The notes under the pieces: model-generated
What the model was told of the DNA's origin: nothing
The model's database searches: none
The model's input: only the letters and a program-made list of their open reading frames with translations
NCBI RefSeq assembly: GCF_000982825.1
Contig: NZ_CP011047.1
Location: 3,658,001-3,722,000, forward strand
Origin: Cronobacter sakazakii
GTDB taxonomy: Bacteria; Pseudomonadota; Gammaproteobacteria; Enterobacterales; Enterobacteriaceae
Direction: 5' to 3'
Length of the DNA stretch: 64,000 nt
Shown here: piece after piece, positions 35,638 to 44,274 of the stretch
How the letters are laid out: each line of letters opens with the position of its first letter
Position numbering within the stretch: position 1 is the first letter of the stretch
Program-made: the position numbers and the translations under genes

Positions 35638-35669
35638 AAAAAAGGGAGGCTTACGCCTCCCTCTTTTTA
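35638..35669 (-). terminator. Terminator of ptsG
   Basis: Minus strand GGGAGGC-GTAA-GCCTCCC then TTTTTTAC, 19 bases after the ptsG stop. A-runs on the other side may also let it work for fhuE read-through. Confidence 0.9.
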
Positions 35670-35687
35670 TCTCCCCGTCAGCCAGGA

Positions 35688-37121
35688 TTAGCTGTTACGG
35701 ATGTACTCATCCATTTCGGTTTTCAGGTTATCGGATTTAGTCCCGAAAATCGCCTGAACGCCGGAGCCTGCGACAACCACGCCCGCAGCACCCAGTTTCT
35801 TCAGGCCAGCCTGATCCACTTTCGCCACGTCAGCCACGCTTACGCGCAGACGAGTGATACAGGCGTCGAGGTTAGTGATGTTCTCTTTACCACCAAACGC
35901 GGCCACCAGAGCCGGTGCCATTTCGCTGGTGCCAGCGGCTTTGGCGTCTTCGGTCGCGTCTTCACGGCCCGGGGTTTTCAGATCCAGCGCTTTGATAAGC
36001 ACACGGAAGATGGTGTAGTAAACCACCGCGTAGCCCGCGCCCACAATCGGGAACAGCCACAGTTTGCTGCTGTTACCGGACAGAACGATGAAGTCGATCA
36101 GGCCGTGGGAGAAGGACGTACCGTCACGCATACCCAGAAGGATACAGATCGGGAAAGCCAGACCTGCCAGAATCGCGTGGATAACGTACAGGATCGGCGC
36201 CACGAACATGAAGGAGAACTCGATCGGCTCGGTGATACCGGTCAGGAACGAGGTCAGCGCCGCGGAGATCATGATACCGCCCACTTTGGCGCGGTTTTCC
36301 GGTTTAGCCGAATGCCAGATAGCGATGGCAGCAGCCGGCAGACCGTACATTTTGAACAGGAAGCCGCCAGAGAGTTTGCCCGCGGTCGGGTCACCCGCCA
36401 TGTAGCGCGGGATATCGCCGTGGAACACCTGACCTGCCGCGTTGGTGAATTCGCCGATCTGCATCTGGAAAGGTACGTTCCAGATATGGTGCAGACCAAA
36501 CGGCACCAGGCAGCGTTCGATGAAGCCGTAGATACCAAACGCGACAACCGGGTTCTGGTAAGCCGCCCACTGAGAGAACGTCTGGATAGCGGAACCAATC
36601 GGCGGCCAAATGAAGGACAGGATAACGCCGGTGAAGATCGCCGCCAGACCAGAGATGATCGGCACGAAGCGTTTACCGGCGAAGAAGCCCAGATACTCAG
36701 GAAGCTTAATGCGGTAGAAACGGTTGAACATATAGGCTGCAATCGCACCCGAGATGATCCCGCCAAGCACACCGGTATCTGCCAGGTGTTTCGCCGCGAT
36801 TTCGTCCGGTGGGAGATGCAGAACCAGTGGTGCAACGACTGCCATGGTTTTCACCATGATGCCGTAAGCCACCACAGCGGCCAGCGCAGAAACGCCGTCG
36901 TTATTGGTGAAGCCCAGCGCAACACCGATAGCGAAAATAAGCGGCATGTTGGCGAAAACCGATCCGCCCGCTTCCGCCATAACGTGGGAAACCACGGCTG
37001 GCAGCCAGCTGAAGTTTGCAGAACCGACGCCCAGCAGGATACCTGCGATAGGCAGTACGGAGACTGGCAGCATCAGCGATTTACCCACCTTCTGCAGGTT
37101 AGCAAATGCATTCTTAAACAT
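35688..37121 (-). CDS. ptsG: Glucose-specific PTS enzyme IICB
   Basis: 477-residue membrane transporter that imports glucose with phosphorylation. The IIC domain (about 1-390) carries the membrane helices and the GITEPIEFSFMF motif; the cytosolic IIB domain has the phosphocysteine C421 in ITNLDACITRLRVS. No IIA domain, which is supplied by Crr. Length equals the E. coli protein. The leader keeps the SgrS pairing site, and CRP and Mlc sites are recognisable upstream. Confidence 0.98.
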   Translation of the reverse strand: MFKNAFANLQKVGKSLMLPVSVLPIAGILLGVGSANFSWLPAVVSHVMAEAGGSVFANMPLIFAIGVALGFTNNDGVSALAAVVAYGIMVKTMAVVAPLVLHLPPDEIAAKHLADTGVLGGIISGAIAAYMFNRFYRIKLPEYLGFFAGKRFVPIISGLAAIFTGVILSFIWPPIGSAIQTFSQWAAYQNPVVAFGIYGFIERCLVPFGLHHIWNVPFQMQIGEFTNAAGQVFHGDIPRYMAGDPTAGKLSGGFLFKMYGLPAAAIAIWHSAKPENRAKVGGIMISAALTSFLTGITEPIEFSFMFVAPILYVIHAILAGLAFPICILLGMRDGTSFSHGLIDFIVLSGNSSKLWLFPIVGAGYAVVYYTIFRVLIKALDLKTPGREDATEDAKAAGTSEMAPALVAAFGGKENITNLDACITRLRVSVADVAKVDQAGLKKLGAAGVVVAGSGVQAIFGTKSDNLKTEMDEYIRNS

Positions 37122-37129
37122 AATTGAGA

Positions 37130-37148
37130 GTGCTCCTGAGTATTTGTG
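37130..37148 (-). promoter_or_regulatory. SgrS pairing site in the ptsG leader
   Basis: On the minus strand CACAAATACTCAGGAGCAC overlaps the ptsG ribosome site. E. coli SgrS pairs with the same segment (CACCCATACTCAGGAGCAC) to block translation under glucose-phosphate stress; only two bases differ. Confidence 0.75.
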
Positions 37149-37220
37149 CTTTTTTTACGCGTTTCACGCATCAGCCCGGGGGAGAAACGGGCCATAAACA
37201 GGGCATCTGAGCGCCCTTTA

Positions 37221-37243
37221 TTTATTACGCAGAGTAAAATAAA
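37221..37243. promoter_or_regulatory. Mlc operator candidate upstream of ptsG
   Basis: On the minus strand TTTATTTTACTCTGCG runs into TAATAAA, the same AT-rich inverted arrangement as the E. coli ptsG Mlc operator near the start site. Confidence 0.55.
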
Positions 37244-37257
37244 TCACGCGATCTTTG

Positions 37258-37273
37258 TTTGACGGCTATCACG
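37258..37273. promoter_or_regulatory. CRP site upstream of ptsG
   Basis: TTTGA-CGGCTA-TCACG (minus: CGTGA-TAGCCG-TCAAA) resembles the CRP consensus and matches the E. coli ptsG site in place. Confidence 0.65.
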
Positions 37274-37419
37274 TTTCAAACAAGCCCTGGGCAAAAACTT
37301 GCGATTCTTTACATTAAGTGTTTCAGGATGTTTATAAAACGCCGTTCACCGCCCGAATTTCGGCGGTGAACTTTACTCGCTTTGTCCATTAATTACGAGC
37401 TTTAAAATAACTCAGATTT

Positions 37420-38214
37420 TCAGGCAGATTGCAGCGTGGCGAGGTCGATATGAAACAGCGTGGAGAAGTTGCGGGTAGTGGTTTCAGCAAGCGTTTCCAG
37501 GCTCACGCCCTTAAGTACCGCCATATATTCCGCCACATCGCGCACCATCGCTGGCTGATTCTCTTTACCGCGATGCGGAACCGGCGCCAGGTACGGCGAG
37601 TCGGTTTCCACCAGTATCCGGTCGAGCGGAACATAGCGCGCGGCCTCGCGGATCTGCTCCGCATTGCGGAAGGTCACAATGCCGGAAAAGGAGATGTAAA
37701 AACCCAGATCCAGAAGTTTACCCGCCGTCTCTTTGTCTTCCGTAAAACAGTGTAGTACGCCTGAACAGTCCGTCACTTTTTCTTCGCGCAGGATAGCGAG
37801 CGTATCTTCGCGGGCATCGCGCGTATGAACGATAACGGGCTTGTTCAGCTCGCGGCCGATGCGAATGTGATGGCGGAAGGATTCCTGCTGGCGGGCTTTA
37901 GTTTCCGGCGTGTAGTAGTAATCAAGGCCCGTTTCGCCCATCGCAACCACGCGCGGATCGGCGGCCAGACGACGAAGCTCCTCCACATCGTACGCTTCGT
38001 CCTGATTGAGCGGATGCACGCCGCAGGAGTAAGCCACATTGTCACGCTCGCCGATAAGCTCGCGCATCGTTTTATAGCCCGGCAGCGTCGTGGCGACTGC
38101 CAGCAAATATTTCACGTCGCGTGCGGCGGCTTTCGCCAGCACGTCATCCACATCTTTATGCAGAGACTGATAATCCAGGCCATCAAGATGGCAGTGTGAG
38201 TCGACTAAAAACAT
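37420..38214 (-). CDS. ycfH: TatD-family metal-dependent hydrolase YcfH
   Basis: 264-residue TIM-barrel metallohydrolase of the TatD family, probable 3'-exonuclease/DNase. Metal ligands are visible in DSHCHLDGLD near residue 5-14, GETGLDYYY near 92-100, PVIVHTRDA near 125-133 and ETDSPYLAP near 203-211. Exact substrate in vivo not established. The ATG at 38214 (MFLVDSHCH) is the family start. Last gene of pabC-mltG-tmk-holB-ycfH. Confidence 0.94.
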   Translation of the reverse strand: MFLVDSHCHLDGLDYQSLHKDVDDVLAKAAARDVKYLLAVATTLPGYKTMRELIGERDNVAYSCGVHPLNQDEAYDVEELRRLAADPRVVAMGETGLDYYYTPETKARQQESFRHHIRIGRELNKPVIVHTRDAREDTLAILREEKVTDCSGVLHCFTEDKETAGKLLDLGFYISFSGIVTFRNAEQIREAARYVPLDRILVETDSPYLAPVPHRGKENQPAMVRDVAEYMAVLKGVSLETLAETTTRNFSTLFHIDLATLQSA

Positions 38215-38224
38215 AACGTCTCTC

Positions 38225-39232
38225 TCAGAGGTGATAAGAAGGAAGCACCGCGTCAGGGCGCATATAGCGCTCCCAGGTGAGTAACAGTTCGGTGAGCAGC
38301 AGTTCGCGATTGACGGCTGCGACATTGAGCAGCCTGTCGCGACAGCGGAACAGAGAATCGAGCATCGCCTGAATGACGGCAGGTGAAAACCGTTGCGCCA
38401 GTTGCGACACCAGCACCGGGTAATCGGTATTGACCAGCGCGCTCTGCGCTCCGTGTCGCCACTTCAGCGCGTCCATCAGAAACGCGGCCAGCCAGTGCAG
38501 ACGAAATGGTGCCTGTTCATGATTAAGTGCAGGCAACAGAGAGAGCCAGTCGCCGCTCGTCAGCGCCGCTGTCATTTTATCGCCAAGCGCCACGCGCTGC
38601 TGCCATTGCTCCGGCTGGAGCAGCTCAAGCGCGGCGGCGGGCGCACCGCCGGTAAGACGCAGCGCGGCGTTGATACGCGACGGCTCCGCCTGCGTCTCGC
38701 GCACAAGCCAGGCCTCAGCGTAGCGCGTGTCGGGCGGTGCGAGATGCCAGCTAAAACAGCGGCTGCGAAGCGTTGCGGGCAGCTGCTCCGGCACGCGGCA
38801 GCCCAGCAAAAACCAGGTGTTTTCCGGCGGCTCTTCCAGCGTTTTCAAAAGCGCATTCGCCGCCGCTTCGGTCAGCTGCGCCGCCTCTTTGATCCAGACC
38901 ACTTTGGCGCCGCCGAGCCGCGCGCGATCGTAGAGCTTTTCGCTGATGTCGCGGATAGCGTCGATGCCGAGCGTCGATTTGCCCTTCTCCGGCTCCGCCA
39001 GATAATAATCCGGGTGCGTGCCCGCCTGCATCAGCTGGCAGGCGCGGCACTCGCCGCAGCTTTTCTGGCCCTGCGGCTGCTGACACATGCGCCAGCGGCT
39101 CAGCGCGTAAATCAGCGCGTCGTCGCCCATGCCGGGCAGCGCGTGGATCAATACCGCATGGTGTCCCCTGCCGGCCTGCCAGTTGCCGACCAGATGTTCA
39201 AACGAGGGGCGCAGCCACGGATACCATTTCAT
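38225..39232 (-). CDS. holB: DNA polymerase III subunit delta' (HolB)
   Basis: 335-residue clamp-loader subunit. The N-terminal AAA+-like domain has lost a functional Walker A (HALPGMGDDAL), as expected for delta'. The zinc module CGECRACQL is near residues 50-59, and the SRC-type motif appears as TLRSRCFSW near 156. It keeps the clamp loader assembled and helps load the beta clamp. The start overlaps the tmk stop by one base. Confidence 0.96.
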   Translation of the reverse strand: MKWYPWLRPSFEHLVGNWQAGRGHHAVLIHALPGMGDDALIYALSRWRMCQQPQGQKSCGECRACQLMQAGTHPDYYLAEPEKGKSTLGIDAIRDISEKLYDRARLGGAKVVWIKEAAQLTEAAANALLKTLEEPPENTWFLLGCRVPEQLPATLRSRCFSWHLAPPDTRYAEAWLVRETQAEPSRINAALRLTGGAPAAALELLQPEQWQQRVALGDKMTAALTSGDWLSLLPALNHEQAPFRLHWLAAFLMDALKWRHGAQSALVNTDYPVLVSQLAQRFSPAVIQAMLDSLFRCRDRLLNVAAVNRELLLTELLLTWERYMRPDAVLPSYHL

Positions 39233-39870
39233 TATTGCTGCTCCTGCACCCAGCGCGTCACCGTCGCACGAATATCGTGACTGACTGCCTCCAGCGGCTG
39301 GCAGGCGTCAATCGTGATGATGCGCGGATCGGCGGCGGCCAGTTCAAGATAGCGGGCGCGAGTGCGATTAAAGAAGTCGAGCGACTCCTGTTCGATACGA
39401 TCGAGCTCACCGCGCGCGCGCGCGCGTTCAAGCCCGATGCGCGGATCGACATCCAGATAAAGCGTCAGATCGGGGGCGAAATCGCCGAGCACCGCCTGAC
39501 GCAGTGTCGCCAGCAGCTGTCGGTCGATACCGCGCCCGCCGCCCTGATAGGCCTGCGTTGAGAGGTCATGACGATCGCCGATCACCCATTCGCCACGCGC
39601 AAGCGCAGGCTTAATGACCGTTTCCACCAGTTGTACGCGCGCCGCGTAAAACAGCAGCACTTCCGCGTTATCGGTAATCACTTCATCGCCGACCGATTTA
39701 ATATCCAGCACCAGGCTGCGTAGTTTTTCCGCCAGCACCGTGCCGCCCGGCTCGCGGGTAAACGTCATGTCGGTCACGCCAAGCGATTTCAGCGTCTCCA
39801 CCACCAGATTGCGCGCTGTGGTTTTCCCCGCGCCCTCCAGGCCTTCAATAACAATATATTTACTGCTCAT
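39232..39870 (-). CDS. tmk: Thymidylate kinase
   Basis: 212-residue kinase converting dTMP to dTDP. P-loop EGLEGAGKTT near residues 9-18, DRHDLSTQAYQGGGRG LID region near 95-115, and TREPGG. It contains a 16-base run of alternating CG (39411-39426) coding for the RARARG segment. The ATG at 39870 (MSSKYIVIEG) matches the family; it overlaps the end of mltG by 11 bases. Confidence 0.96.
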   Translation of the reverse strand: MSSKYIVIEGLEGAGKTTARNLVVETLKSLGVTDMTFTREPGGTVLAEKLRSLVLDIKSVGDEVITDNAEVLLFYAARVQLVETVIKPALARGEWVIGDRHDLSTQAYQGGGRGIDRQLLATLRQAVLGDFAPDLTLYLDVDPRIGLERARARGELDRIEQESLDFFNRTRARYLELAAADPRIITIDACQPLEAVSHDIRATVTRWVQEQQ

Positions 39871-40882
39871 TTTTATCCTTAAGCGCCTTGAGATAATCCT
39901 GCACCGCACGATTATGGCTGGCGAGATTCGTGGTAAACGTGTGGCCACCCTTGCCGTCCGCCACGAAATAGAGATACGGCGTTTTCGCCGGATGCGCTGC
40001 CGCCTTCAGCGACGCCTCGCCCGGTATGGCAATAGGGCCTGGCGGCAAGCCGCTAATGACGTAGGTATTATACGGCGTCGGCGTTTCCAGATCTTTACGC
40101 GACAGCTTACCGTTGTAATCCTTACCCATGCCGTAAATGACCGTTGGGTCCGTTTGCAGGCGCATGCCGATACGCAGGCGGTTGATAAAGACAGAGGCGA
40201 CGCGATCGCGTTCAGCAGCCACCGCCGTCTCTTTCTCAATAATCGAGGCCATCGTCACCAGTTGGTTCGGATCCTGATACGGCAGTCCGTCCATACGCTC
40301 TTTCCAGACGTTATCGACCGCTTTTACCATCTTGTCGTGAGCGCGTTTCAGCAGTGTCACGTCAGACGTATTCGCCGTATAGAGCCAGGTATCTGGCCAG
40401 AACCAGCCTTCCACCCACTCCGGATGCTCAAACTTGAGCGCCTGCGCGACCGTCGCGTAGTCGTCATCTTTAAGCGTATGTTTGATATGCGGCGCGTCGC
40501 GCAGCTGTTTCAGCCAGTCGCTCAGCTTCATCCCTTCGACGAAGCGGATCGGGAACTGCGCCTCTTTGCCGCTCGCCAGCAAACGCAGGGCGTCACGAAC
40601 GGTCATTTGTGGCGTGAATCGATAAGTGCCCGCTTTAAAATGTGAAAGCTCCGGCTCCAGGCGCAACAGCCATTGAAACACGCGCGGGCGCGTGATGAGC
40701 TTTTCGTCGTAGAGCTGCTGACCAAGCGCCAGACGCCCGGTGCCGGGCTTCAGCGTGAAAATCGTTTCTGCCGTAATCGGCAGAGGGCTTTGCGCCAGCT
40801 GGCGCACTTTCCAGTAACCGACGCCGGCCGCGATGGCAAGCACAAGAACCAGCAGAAGCGCGACGCGCAACATTTTCTTCAT
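39860..40882 (-). CDS. mltG: Endolytic murein transglycosylase MltG
   Basis: 340-residue inner-membrane protein that cleaves nascent glycan strands and so sets their length. One N-terminal membrane helix (about 4-24), a LysM-like segment, then the YceG catalytic domain with the active-site Glu in SIIEKETAVAAERD near 217-219. The ATG at 40882 (MKKMLRVALLL) gives the right anchor and E. coli length. Ten bases after pabC, overlapping tmk. Confidence 0.95.
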   Translation of the reverse strand: MKKMLRVALLLVLVLAIAAGVGYWKVRQLAQSPLPITAETIFTLKPGTGRLALGQQLYDEKLITRPRVFQWLLRLEPELSHFKAGTYRFTPQMTVRDALRLLASGKEAQFPIRFVEGMKLSDWLKQLRDAPHIKHTLKDDDYATVAQALKFEHPEWVEGWFWPDTWLYTANTSDVTLLKRAHDKMVKAVDNVWKERMDGLPYQDPNQLVTMASIIEKETAVAAERDRVASVFINRLRIGMRLQTDPTVIYGMGKDYNGKLSRKDLETPTPYNTYVISGLPPGPIAIPGEASLKAAAHPAKTPYLYFVADGKGGHTFTTNLASHNRAVQDYLKALKDKNEQ

Positions 40883-40892
40883 GGGAACCCGG

Positions 40893-41693
40893 TTATTCGC
40901 AGTGGGGAATGAGGTAGTGATACAGTTCGCGCGAGGCGTAAGCGTGGCCGTCAATGCTGCGCACCGGCACCAGCGGCATCAGCGCGTTACAGATGAAGAC
41001 TTCATCCGCCTCTTCAAGCGCACTGGCGGGCGCGTTAATTTCAGACAATCGCCAGACTGACTGATTCAGCAAACCAATAATATGACGCCGCATAAGGCCG
41101 TCAACGCCAGCCTGATCGAGACGGGGAGTGAACACCGCTTTTCCTTTACGCCAGAACAAATTAGCCGCACAGCATTCCGTAACCCACCCTTCGCTGTCAA
41201 GCACCAGCGCCTCATCGGCGGATGTCTGCTCAAGATGCGTACGGATCAACACCTGTTCGAGCCGGTTAAGATGTTTAATGCCTGCAAGGTGGGGGTTGCG
41301 CCCGAGGCGCACGGGGCTTGTTGCGAGGCTCACGCCGCGCTCGCGCCATTCGCAATAAAAGTCAGGGTACGCGCTGCGCGAGACAATACGCGTGGGCGCG
41401 CTGCAACCGGCAATACTGTAGCCGCGCTTGCCTGCGCCGCGGGAAATAATAACTTTCACGACTGCGCTACCCTGTCCCTGCGCCGCCTGGCGCATTTCGT
41501 TACGCAACGTGTCGATATCCGGCACGGGGATCATGAGCCGCTCACAGCCTTCGTGCAGGCGCGCCAGATGCGCTTCCAGTAAATGAACGACGCCATCACG
41601 TACGCGTGCGGTCGTAAAGCAGCCATCACCGAACTGCACGGCGCGATCGGTCGCCGACAGGCAATCCTGTTCGATACCATTAATTAACAGCAT
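40893..41693 (-). CDS. pabC: Aminodeoxychorismate lyase
   Basis: 266-residue PLP enzyme (fold type IV) that forms p-aminobenzoate for folate synthesis. The PLP lysine is K140 in GIKHLNRLEQVL, and EGWVTECCAANLFW contains the cofactor phosphate-binding region. Length is close to E. coli (269). Follows fabF after a hairpin terminator, so it is probably read partly through from the fab cluster. Confidence 0.95.
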   Translation of the reverse strand: MLLINGIEQDCLSATDRAVQFGDGCFTTARVRDGVVHLLEAHLARLHEGCERLMIPVPDIDTLRNEMRQAAQGQGSAVVKVIISRGAGKRGYSIAGCSAPTRIVSRSAYPDFYCEWRERGVSLATSPVRLGRNPHLAGIKHLNRLEQVLIRTHLEQTSADEALVLDSEGWVTECCAANLFWRKGKAVFTPRLDQAGVDGLMRRHIIGLLNQSVWRLSEINAPASALEEADEVFICNALMPLVPVRSIDGHAYASRELYHYLIPHCE

Positions 41694-41766
41694 AGAGGCT
41701 CCTTAACGGGTAGCGCATTAGTCTCGCAGGATGACCGACAGGGAGCAAGAGGAAGGGAGAATGTAC

Positions 41767-41791
41767 AAAGGCCCGCGCGGGGCGGGCCTTT
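41767..41791 (-). terminator. Hairpin between fabF and pabC
   Basis: 10-bp stem AAAGGCCCGC / GCGGGCCTTT with a 5-base loop, 10 bases after the fabF stop. The U-tract is short, suggesting partial termination. Confidence 0.6.
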
Positions 41792-41801
41792 GTGACGACT
41801 G

Positions 41802-43043
41802 TCAGACCTTTTTGAAGATCAGAGAGCCGTTGGTGCCACCGAAGCCGAAGGAGTTACACAGGGTATACTCCATACCGCTTACCTGGCGCGCTTCATGCGG
41901 AACGAAGTCGAGGTCGCAGCCTTCGTCCGGATTGTCCAGGTTGATGGTCGGCGGAACAGCCTGATCGCGCAGCGCGAGGATGGAGTAGATAGACTCTACC
42001 GCACCCGCCGCGCCAAGCAGATGGCCGGTCATCGATTTGGTGGAGCTCACCAGTACGCGTTTTGCCGCGTCGCCGAAGACCGATTTCACTGCCTGCGCTT
42101 CGGCAACGTCGCCTGCAGGCGTAGAAGTGCCGTGCGCGTTGACATAACCGATCTGGCCTGCGTCGATACCGGCGTCACGCAGTGCGTTGACCATCGCCAG
42201 CGCCGCGCCTGCGCCGTTTTCCGGCGGAGAGGTCATGTGGTAAGCATCGCTGCTCATACCAAAACCGACCAGTTCAGCGTAAATCTTCGCGCCGCGTTTT
42301 TTCGCGTGCTCGTACTCTTCGAGTACGATAATGCCCGCGCCGTCGCCCAGCACAAAACCATCCCTGTCTTTATCCCACGGACGGCTTGCCGCCTGCGGGT
42401 TATCGTTACGGGTGGAGAGCGCACGCGCCGCGCCGAAACCGCCGACGCCAAGCGGCGTACTGGCTTTCTCAGCACCACCTGCGAGCATAACGTCAGCATC
42501 GCCATAGGCGATGATACGCGCCGCATGGCCGATGTTGTGCACGCCTGAGGTACACGCAGTGGCGATGGAAATGCTGGGACCGCGCAGACCGTACATGATG
42601 GTCAGGTGACCGGCCACCATGTTGACAATCGTTGATGGCACGAAGAAAGGGCTGATTTTCCGCGGGCCGCCGTTAACCAGCGAGCTGTGGTTTTCTTCGA
42701 TAAGGCCAAGGCCGCCGATGCCGGAACCGATAGCCGCGCCGATGCGGGTGGCGTTCTCTTCCGTCACTTCAAGGCCGGAATCCTGCATGGCCTGTACGCC
42801 GGCGACAATTCCATATTGAATGAAGGCATCCATCTTGCGCTGTTCTTTGCGCGAGATGATCTCTTCACAGTTAAAATCCTTTACTAAGCCAGCAAATTTC
42901 GTTGCATAGGCGCTAGTATCGAAATGGTCGATCAGGCTGATGCCACTCTGACCGGCAAGGAGAGCTTTCCAGGTAGACTCTACGGTATTGCCGACAGGAG
43001 ACAACATGCCCAGTCCGGTCACAACTACACGACGCTTAGACAC
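41802..43043 (-). CDS. fabF: 3-oxoacyl-ACP synthase II (FabF)
   Basis: 413-residue condensing enzyme that extends acyl-ACP and converts palmitoleate to cis-vaccenate at low temperature. The Cys-His-His triad is seen in ATACTSGVHNIG (C164 region), VNAHGTSTPAGD and STKSMTGHLLGAAG. Length equals the E. coli protein. 92 bases after acpP. Confidence 0.97.
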   Translation of the reverse strand: MSKRRVVVTGLGMLSPVGNTVESTWKALLAGQSGISLIDHFDTSAYATKFAGLVKDFNCEEIISRKEQRKMDAFIQYGIVAGVQAMQDSGLEVTEENATRIGAAIGSGIGGLGLIEENHSSLVNGGPRKISPFFVPSTIVNMVAGHLTIMYGLRGPSISIATACTSGVHNIGHAARIIAYGDADVMLAGGAEKASTPLGVGGFGAARALSTRNDNPQAASRPWDKDRDGFVLGDGAGIIVLEEYEHAKKRGAKIYAELVGFGMSSDAYHMTSPPENGAGAALAMVNALRDAGIDAGQIGYVNAHGTSTPAGDVAEAQAVKSVFGDAAKRVLVSSTKSMTGHLLGAAGAVESIYSILALRDQAVPPTINLDNPDEGCDLDFVPHEARQVSGMEYTLCNSFGFGGTNGSLIFKKV

Positions 43044-43135
43044 GTTTGTCCTCCAGGGAGGGATGATATTAGTAGATACTTGTGGGACTAAAAGATAAAA
43101 CTCAGGCGGTCGAGCGACCGCCTGGAGATGTTCAC

Positions 43136-43372
43136 TTACGCCTGGTGGCCGTTGATGTAATCAATGGCAGCCTGAACGGTGGTGATTTTCTCAGCTTCTT
43201 CGTCCGGAATCTCAGTATCAAACTCTTCTTCCAGAGCCATTACCAGCTCAACGGTGTCAAGAGAATCAGCGCCCAGGTCTTCAACGAAGGAAGCATTGTT
43301 GGTAACTTCTTCCTGCTTAACGCCCAGCTGTTCGCCGATAATTTTCTTAACGCGTTCTTCGATAGTGCTCAT
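43136..43372 (-). CDS. acpP: Acyl carrier protein
   Basis: 78-residue carrier of growing acyl chains. Ser37 in [10 protein letters not shown] takes the 4'-phosphopantetheine. The acidic helix II ([14 protein letters not shown]) is the docking surface for the Fab enzymes. The protein is essentially identical to E. coli AcpP. It probably has its own strong promoter in the 154-base gap after fabG. Confidence 0.98.
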
Positions 43373-43419
43373 ACTCTTAAATTTCCTATCAAAACTCGCT
43401 TTCGCGATGGTTTTCGTAG

Positions 43420-43448
43420 TGTATAAAATGTTGAAAAAGTTGCAACTA
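43420..43448 (-). promoter_or_regulatory. acpP promoter candidate
   Basis: On the minus strand TAGTTG-N17-TATACA lies 48 bases before the acpP ATG. The segment around it closely resembles what I recall of the E. coli acpP promoter. Confidence 0.5.
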
Positions 43449-43526
43449 AATCCCGGCAGGTCTTACCACGATTTTACGCTATTTTGCGGGCAATTGCCCT
43501 GATAACGCAAATAATTTTATTCGTGG

Positions 43527-44261
43527 TTAAACCATGTACATTCCGCCGTTGACGTGCAGGGTCTCACCAGTGATGTACCCGGCCTCGTCAGAGGCTAAAA
43601 ATGCAACCGCACTGGCGATTTCTTTTGCGTCGCCTAAACGACCCGCAGGAACTTCCGCCAGAATACCCGCACGCTGATCGTCAGACAGCGCACGCGTCAT
43701 GTCCGTTTCAATAAAGCCCGGAGCAACAACGTTTACCGTAATACCGCGGGACGCCACTTCGCGTGCCAGCGATTTACTGAAACCGATAAGACCCGCTTTC
43801 GCCGCAGCGTAGTTGGCCTGACCGGCATTTCCCATGGTACCGACCACAGAACCGATAGTGATAATGCGACCGTGACGTTTCTTCATCATAGCTCGCATTA
43901 CCGCTTTTGACAGACGGAAAACCGATGACAGGTTGGTTTCGATGATATCGTTCCACTCGTCATCTTTCATTCGCATCAGCAGGTTGTCACGGGTGATTCC
44001 GGCATTATTGACCAGAATATCCACTTCGCCAAATTCTGCGCGAATATTTTCCAGAACCGATTCGATGGATGCCGCATCGGTCACATTCAGCATCAGGCCT
44101 TTGCCATTCGCGCCCAGATAGTCGCTAATCGCTTGCGCGCCGCTTTCGCTGGTCGCGGTGCCGATAACCTTAGCGCCACGTGCGGCCAGGGTTTCGGCGA
44201 TAGCGCGGCCGATACCGCGGCTCGCACCGGTGACCAGCGCGATTTTTCCTTCAAAGCTCAT
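43527..44261 (-). CDS. fabG: 3-oxoacyl-ACP reductase FabG
   Basis: 244-residue NADPH-dependent short-chain reductase of fatty-acid synthesis. Rossmann motif TGASRGIGRA near residues 11-20, NNAGITRDN near 86-94, and the Ser-Tyr-Lys triad in GSVVGTMGNAGQANYAAAKAG (split between residues 137 and 157). The ATG at 44261 (MSFEGKIAL) is the family start. 13 bases after fabD. Confidence 0.97.
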   Translation of the reverse strand: MSFEGKIALVTGASRGIGRAIAETLAARGAKVIGTATSESGAQAISDYLGANGKGLMLNVTDAASIESVLENIRAEFGEVDILVNNAGITRDNLLMRMKDDEWNDIIETNLSSVFRLSKAVMRAMMKKRHGRIITIGSVVGTMGNAGQANYAAAKAGLIGFSKSLAREVASRGITVNVVAPGFIETDMTRALSDDQRAGILAEVPAGRLGDAKEIASAVAFLASDEAGYITGETLHVNGGMYMV

Positions 44262-44274
44262 GGTTTTCCTCGTT

